In this document: positions 58,116 through 64,000 of the stretch, one piece after another | Layout: every line of letters starts with the position of its first letter | How positions within the stretch are numbered: position 1 is the stretch's first letter | Origin: Littorina saxatilis | Taxonomy: Eukaryota; Mollusca; Gastropoda; Littorinimorpha; Littorinidae | Length of the DNA: 64,000 nucleotides | Direction of reading: 5' to 3' | NCBI RefSeq assembly: GCF_037325665.1 | Contig: NC_090255.1 | Location: forward strand, 5,848,390 to 5,912,389 | The notes under the pieces: generated by a model | What the model saw: only the letters and a program-made list of their open reading frames with translations | Told to the model about the DNA's origin: nothing | Databases searched by the model: none | Program-made: the position numbers and the translations under genes

Positions 58116-61100
58116 CATTATTATGCGCTCTCCCGCATCTGTTGCGAAGATGACCAACAGTGGTTCCTGCAACGTAAAAGATCCAGATCCAAGCCAAAGC
58201 GAATTTTATATTATGGTTTTAACTGGTCGACCACGTGTTATTGTTCGTCAGCCTAAAGTGGAGCGCAACTCTTCCACAAAGCTTGATAATCTAGTTATTT
58301 CCAGAAAACGACTTTTTTCTTGAAACATTGTTCTTCTTCAGCACATTAAATTAGCTTAAACAATAAAAAAACGTCCGACATTTCCCCTCAGCCAGACTAT
58401 ATTTTTGCATAACATGGTCTTCGTACAACAAAATGTTGGGTAAAATAAGAATTTTCAATTCAGGAGGACCATCATCAAACAAAATGTTTTTCAATTTCAT
58501 TATTGAAAATTATTTTTACTTCTGGGCTACTTTGCAATGGTAATTTACTATCAAGTTTATATGCCATGAAGTAATGTGATTTGTTCATGAAAGTGTTACA
58601 TGTAAATATGTTTGGAAGCGCACACACACGCGCGCACACACACACACAAGGAAACACGACAACTCCGTTGTATTGCTTTTTAATTTATTTCATTATGTAA
58701 CCATAAATAGGAAATAGACACTTCACAACTTCAAATCTAAGACTTTCAATGGAGTTCATCCAAAGACGAAATATTTACTTTCAACAAAATAAATCTTTTG
58801 GACATTGTTCATTTCGTTTTTTGTTTTTTTTGCATTTTCAAAGGTGGAAAAACATTAATCTGAAAATAACATTATTTTAACTCTGTGAAGACTTTTCCTA
58901 CGTATGTGTTGACATAGAAACAAAAGTTTGCTGCTAAAAAGATATGGTGTCAACCGCATGCGTGAACAAGAAGATATATTCGGACACTGAACCGCTAAAT
59001 GGTGTTGTATCAACCATGTGTAACTAAGCTGAACGGTAAATACACCCTTCTACCAGTAATAGAATGCTAATTGACCAAATTGTTGACCATACTCTGTACG
59101 TGGACAAAACAAACCGATGAAACATAATCCAGGCCACCACCTTCTGTGACAGAATGAGAAAAGCTTCTACTGTGGATCGGCAAAAGATCAACGAAGACAA
59201 CAATCCAGAGCTGCTTTGGTTTATTTATACTGTGCAGTTGAAGTGAGCTTAGTTACTCGTTACAATTAGCTCTGGCCAGTCGATTTTAATCTTTGAGTTT
59301 CACAGATAACAAATTAAAACAACTGAGCCCTCATATTGGACTAAGATTTATTATTTAAAAAATACAAGAGCTTAGTTGCGCAAATGATCCATTTTAATAC
59401 AAATTCTAATAAAAACAGACATAGATTTAACAATAAAAATCAAAACTGTGAAGTTACAATTGCATTCTTATTTGCTTCAAGTTCTGTTCCATAACTTGGT
59501 GACTTCAAACGAATTGGGACTCCCCTGTTCATCCATCAGAGAAACAGTCACTACGCACTAGACTCAAAATTGTTTAGCATTTCCTTTTTCTGAATTTTCA
59601 AAAGTCAACAGTAAAACCACAACTCTGAACATCTCCTAGCTGAAATTACATCAGTACATGTGGAAGTGCATTCCTGAACGTACAATAAAAGTCAGTTTGC
59701 ACATTAACAAACTCAAATTTACAAGCACAAAACTCTCAAATGAAATGAAAACCAATGATGATAAATTATCAATCATGAAGAATGGAGATACAATTAAACA
59801 GAATTCCAAACGGAACAATCAACGAAAAATAAAAGGTCTATTGTGCAGAATTTCAACCATTTCTTTGTATGTGACGGCATTTAGGAACAAAACATTCTCT
59901 TCTGAAAATCTCAACTTCATATGTATCTATTGTACATATCCTTCAAATAAAACAAAAACGCATCAACCCTGTGCAGGAGAATGAACACAATTAACAATAG
60001 CAAAAACAAAGACAACCTGAACTAGGCTTAAGACCTTTTGACAGCAGACAAACTGAACACCAACTGCCAGCATGCTTACCGACTATCAAGTAGTCCACAA
60101 TTCTAGGACCAATAACAATTTTTCAGATTACTCTCCAAGATAAAAACTCTTTCTTCCAAAGCTGCCAATTTCAGCAGCTAAAGCCTTGGGGCCAATTTAA
60201 CTCTCGTAAAGCGAGACCTGGGATAGACCAACATTGTCTTTGGCAGACGTGTTTGTGTGAAGCTGTAGCCGTTAGATCTTCTTGTTAATTTGACGATACA
60301 AAAGGTTAACTTGGTGGAGTGATCAATGCCAGTACACAAGCGGCAGTGGAGTCCACAGTGTGCAGCACAGGGTTGGCCGGGCTGGCACAGTCAGCGCCCT
60401 CCCACCCCTCCCCTCGCCCTGCACGGACAACGCAGAGAAACAAACGCTACGCTTCTAACGCCCGCCCCTCAGGCTGGGGCGGCTACAACAAAAACAACAA
60501 GACGAGTGGTCAATGTGACAGAGTAAAATAGAAAATACATTCACAACACCAGCAATCGGAACAGAACATCCCCTACCTATTCCCTTTTACCCCTACTGTG
60601 GCACCTAAGAGTCCGGAACGGCAGTTCTTTTGAGAAAGGTTTCAGTCAGCAAAAATTGCACACAAACGTGCTGCCTTGAGTGCAAGGGAGTTAAAGCCCG
60701 AGAAACTGTTTTGCCGGGGGTTCGCTGAGGGGAACCGGCGAAGTATTGCAGACATACTGGAAGAGCGACAAACAACAATCGACTCCTGAACAGGGAACAG
60801 GCACGAGCCAGGCTGAACAAGCTCCAAGCCTGGGCCGTGATGCCTGTGAGTGTGGTGACTACCAATTTCGTTGAGAATCGGAAAACACTAGCAGCTGATG
60901 CAACGAGTCCTTCACGCTACTAGCCACAAAAAAATCAGCAGCGGCAACTAGGGAACAGGCATTTCACCCCTCTCTTCAATTACTTATCTTTTCATGTCCA
61001 CTCTCTCTCCTCCCCCCATCTCTTTATTTCCAGCAAACTTTTTTGTGGTGTCGTACGGCGCAATCCCCGGCCTGAATCAGGTGGATCGCGGGACGGACAA

Positions 61101-61122
61101 GACCCAGCGTGGACAGACGATT
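58116..61122. other. No recognised gene; probable 3' flank/UTR of MTHFSD
   Basis: AT-rich up to about 60300, with an AC patch at 58621-58648; then more GC-rich sequence to 61122. No exon with domain similarity was found. On the minus strand an AATAAA at 61028-61023 lies about 95 bases after the MTHFSD stop and is a plausible poly(A) signal. Confidence 0.4.
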
Positions 61123-63650
61123 CTATCTCTCTGCGCCCTCCACCGGCACGTCGCTGCTGCCCACAGACTCCTGGTTAGCACTCTCCGAGCTGGCTGCCTC
61201 CTTGGGGTTCCGACCCTTGCGCTGGCGGGGTCGGTTATCCTGCCGAGCGAGCTCCACGTTGAGCTCTCGGCCGTCGATCTCCAGCCCCGACAGAGCCTTG
61301 ACCGCTCCGGTGGCGTTGTCCGCCGACTGGAAGTGCAGGAAGGCGAAGCCCCTTCCCCCGCGCCAGACTAGACGCACGGGGTGCACGTCACAGCCTCTCA
61401 TCTCCGTCTTGAACTCGCTGACACGCAGCCGACGCGAGATGCCCCCGACGAACACGATGCCGTCAGGGCTTGTCTCGATGCGTGGACGCCTGGGCCGAGG
61501 AGCTCTCTCCTCCCCGTCAGACCTCCTGTTTTCTCCGTCGCTGGTGTTGTCTTGGGAGTTGTTGCTACGGCTACCCATCCCGCGGCGACGATTTCGGCGC
61601 CTGGGGGGTCGTCGGTTCTCCTTGCCATCCTCTCCTTCCTGCTCCCCTCCAGCCCCATCGCTGAGCTCAGACTCTGAGTGGCGTGGCTTGGAGCGACGGA
61701 AGCGGTTGTTGCGGTACTGACGCCTGCGCCGACCGCCCCTCTCTCCCCCCTCCCCATCATTGGACTCGTCCGCGTTCTCCTTGTTGCTTTCGTCTCCCTG
61801 GTCGGCAGAATCATCGCCTCGGTAACGACGACGGCCACCCCCAATTCGACCACCTCCTCCCCGCCTGGCACGATAAGGTCGGCGCCCGCTTGGCGCCCCC
61901 CGACCTCCGCGACCCCTGTAGCCGCGCTCCCGACGCTCCTGATCCATGCGCTCCTCAAACTCCTCGTCAGCAGCATCCTGGCCCTTGAGACGGACGTCCC
62001 TGCCGTTATCACGCTCTACATCCCGCAGCTTGCGCAGAACGGGGATGCGGTAGAGCTTCTCGTACTCCAGCTTGGACCAGATGATGCCCATGGGCTTGGG
62101 GCGACTGCAGCCCGTCTTGATCACCTGGGGAACAAGGACACAACAATCAGTACTTGGCAACGTTTTACGGAAACATCAACAACTCCAACAACCTACACTA
62201 AATCAACTTCATTTGTTCTGTCCACACACACAAAAAAGAATATACTTGAAGGGTTTGCTCTCTAGCTGTTTCTCCTGCTTGATATTCCGATGGCTAGAAG
62301 TTGTGCGGCCCTATGCTCCACAGGGAGTCTACAGGAATAAGTCAAAGTAAGTCAAGAAGTTGTTGAAGTCTCACTGCAATTCCAATTATCAGGAACATCC
62401 TAGCTCTCTGTTCCCAAATGTTCCAACATACTACATGCACTAAAGATGGTCCTTTCATCGCAGGTACCGCTGTACCTTCAACTAGAAAGCCCTCCCTAAC
62501 AACCCAACCTTTCCATTCCATCTTTACCTGGGTGGGGGTGACGATGTAGTCCACAGTCAGGTCGTGGTCTTCCAGCAAATCTTCTGGAATGTCCACAAGC
62601 TGGTCGTCATGCACCGTCGTCACGACGATCGTGTCCGGACCCACTGCCTCCATCACTCCCATCATGGCGTACTCCAGGTCGGCAAAACCCTCGCCCTTCC
62701 CAATACGGAAACCTGGAGTTGGGCAGAGAAAAACTTGTAAATGCGACGTCGCTTTTCTCCTTGAGCAAAGGAAAAGCTTTATGTACTGAGCACAGTTAGT
62801 TAAGAATTTTCAAAGACAACCCCTTACTGCGATACATTTTTTGTAAACCAGCTTAAATTTAAGCTGTTACTATAACATTACTCGTTTAATCTTGTTTTGT
62901 TTATTGCAGTAATGAATGCTGCTCACAGCCTCTGATACTTCGCCACTGATTTTTACTGTCATTGCCTATCACAGTAAAGTCTTGTTACTGTTGCTGTTAT
63001 AGAGTGGGTTGGGGGCGGGGATGACGGGGGGGGGGGGGGGGGGGGGTAGGTGGTGTAGAAAGAGGACAAGGTGAAAGAGGGTGATGGCATAACAATGATG
63101 TAGGAGGTCCTTACCTTCCTTGGAGACGGCGACAGAGCCCACAATGACGAGGTCGATGGACACCTTGTCCTTCAGGCTGATCTTCTTGCTGTGCTCCTTC
63201 ACACCCTGCACAGCACACCATCATCATCGTCAGCATTATCATCATCAATCACCATTATCATTATCATCATCAATCACCATTATCATTATCATCATCAATC
63301 ACCATTATCATTATTATTATCATCATCATCATATAAGATGTTAAGCGGCTTGACAGACCAGCTTTTTTGTCTTCTGTTTCATCTTAATCGACCAAGGCCG
63401 AACAAAGCATTATCATCACCATCGCCCGCTTCAAATTTTGTTCTGTAATGACTGCTTCGGTAACATATATTATCCCTTTAGTGTCAAGGCCAGTCTAGCA
63501 GTCGTGAGTTCAAGTTGCAAAAAAAAGTAGCCTCACCAGGGCAGTGGAGCACTTCCTCAGGATCTCCTTGTTGGCGTCCTCGGGCGGGGTGATCCTGTTG
63601 AACAGACCGGTGCGCAGCCTGGGGGTGGGCACCAGCAGCGTCTTGCCCGC
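61123..63650 (-). CDS. MTHFSD: Methenyltetrahydrofolate synthetase domain-containing protein, 3' part
   Basis: Four exons lie in the window: 63650-63537, 63205-63115, 62712-62528 and 62124-61123 (stop at 61123), with consistent phases and 463 codons. The N-terminal exons are beyond the right edge. The first three encode the 5-formyltetrahydrofolate cyclo-ligase-like domain ([34 protein letters not shown]-like block, [45 protein letters not shown]). The last exon continues it ([15 protein letters not shown]), then a linker of about 200 residues rich in RGG, RRR and acidic Ser/Glu blocks ([27 protein letters not shown]), then an RRM (about 61234-61460) with GIVFVGGI as RNP2 and GRGFAFLHF as RNP1, and a charged tail. 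Human MTHFSD (about 383 aa) has the same domain order but a shorter linker. The family is an RNA-binding protein; whether the ligase domain is active is not clear from sequence. Confidence 0.96.
63027..63046. repeat. Poly-G tract, MTHFSD intron
   Basis: About 20 G between two MTHFSD exons. Confidence 0.95.
63220..63335. repeat. (ATC)n/(ATTATC)n repeat, MTHFSD intron
   Basis: ATCATCAATCACCATTATCA recurs three times, then ATT/ATC units. It starts about 15 bases from the end of the exon at 63205. Confidence 0.93.
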
Positions 63651-63962
63651 CTGCACACACAAACATGCAGTTTGAAATAAAGTCTATCATTCAATTCCCC
63701 TACAAAAACAAACATGCATTTTTAAACACAAGTGTATCATTGAATAAATTAAGTTCAACACTTGAAACTGCTACTTCTAAGCTTTGATGTACGAGGATTC
63801 TTCATCATTACTGATTTCATTGACACAGTGCAAAAACAAAATGGTTTTCACATGCATGACCTAACACCTGACTTTCGGCCATCTTGAAAACAAAAAAAAT
63901 CAATATAAAATAGGCAGAAATGAATCGTGATGTGAACAGTTCAAGCACTTGGAGCCTTCAAC

Positions 63963-64000
63963 TTTCTTTCTTTATTTGGTGTTTTACGTCGTTTTCAACC
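63963..64000 (-). mobile_element. SINE-D copy cut by the window edge
   Basis: CTTTCTTTCTTTATTTGGTG followed by TTTTACGTCGTTTTCAACC matches the tail end of the other SINE-D copies. Confidence 0.88.

Noticed and set aside
61109-62265. Plus-strand open frames of about 200 codons
   Set aside because: They lie antisense to the last MTHFSD exon, whose RRM and ligase motifs are unmistakable. GC-rich coding sequence often leaves the other strand open.

Overview
The window looks like a repeat-rich metazoan genome, most likely a mollusc and probably a marine gastropod. The reasons are intron-rich genes that are clear orthologues of animal proteins, several tRNA-derived SINE families of the kind seen in molluscs, many small inverted-repeat elements, and very dense CA, GA and poly-G/C simple repeats. 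The species is an inference. No bacterial, phage, CRISPR, retroviral, LTR or Polinton sequence was recognised.

Four protein-coding genes can be rebuilt by exon splicing, all on the minus strand. (1) At 6627-9106 lies a four-exon THAP zinc-finger and coiled-coil gene whose THAP domain is interrupted by a 2-base frameshift. (2) At 11894-37840 lies a three-exon gene for a small, cysteine-rich, probably GPI-anchored protein (Ly6/uPAR- or quiver-like); its signal-peptide exon is separated from the rest by an intron of about 24.8 kb. (3) At 42131-56118 lies a complete 13-exon TRMT11 (467 aa), the catalytic subunit of the tRNA m2G10 methyltransferase. (4) At 61123-63650 lies the 3' part of MTHFSD, with a folate-ligase-like domain, a long Arg/Gly-rich linker and an RRM; it runs off the right edge. 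There is also a truncated CENP-B-type transposase ORF in a pogo/Tigger-like element (17864-18148) and a broken LINE 3' end (56462-58115).

The rest is mobile and tandem DNA. I group the SINEs as A (GAA tail, 10 copies), B (AAAC tail), C (ATTG tail, tRNA-Leu/Ser-like head), D (AAAG tail) and E (GTCCCGGTAGCTCAG-type head). Many have exact target-site duplications, and several are nested: a Tigger-like element inside a SINE, a SINE inside a SINE, and a TA-flanked element inside a LINE. Short inverted-repeat elements fall into families with several copies here. Minisatellites have units of 11, 22, 23, 25, 34, 43 and 47 bp.

The most notable pattern is that three tandem duplications overlap exon-intron junctions: the TRMT11 exon 5 acceptor, the TRMT11 exon 8 donor, and the acceptor of the last exon of the Ly6-like gene. 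In TRMT11 exon 5 the duplicated acceptor leaves an open, in-frame 26-codon extension.
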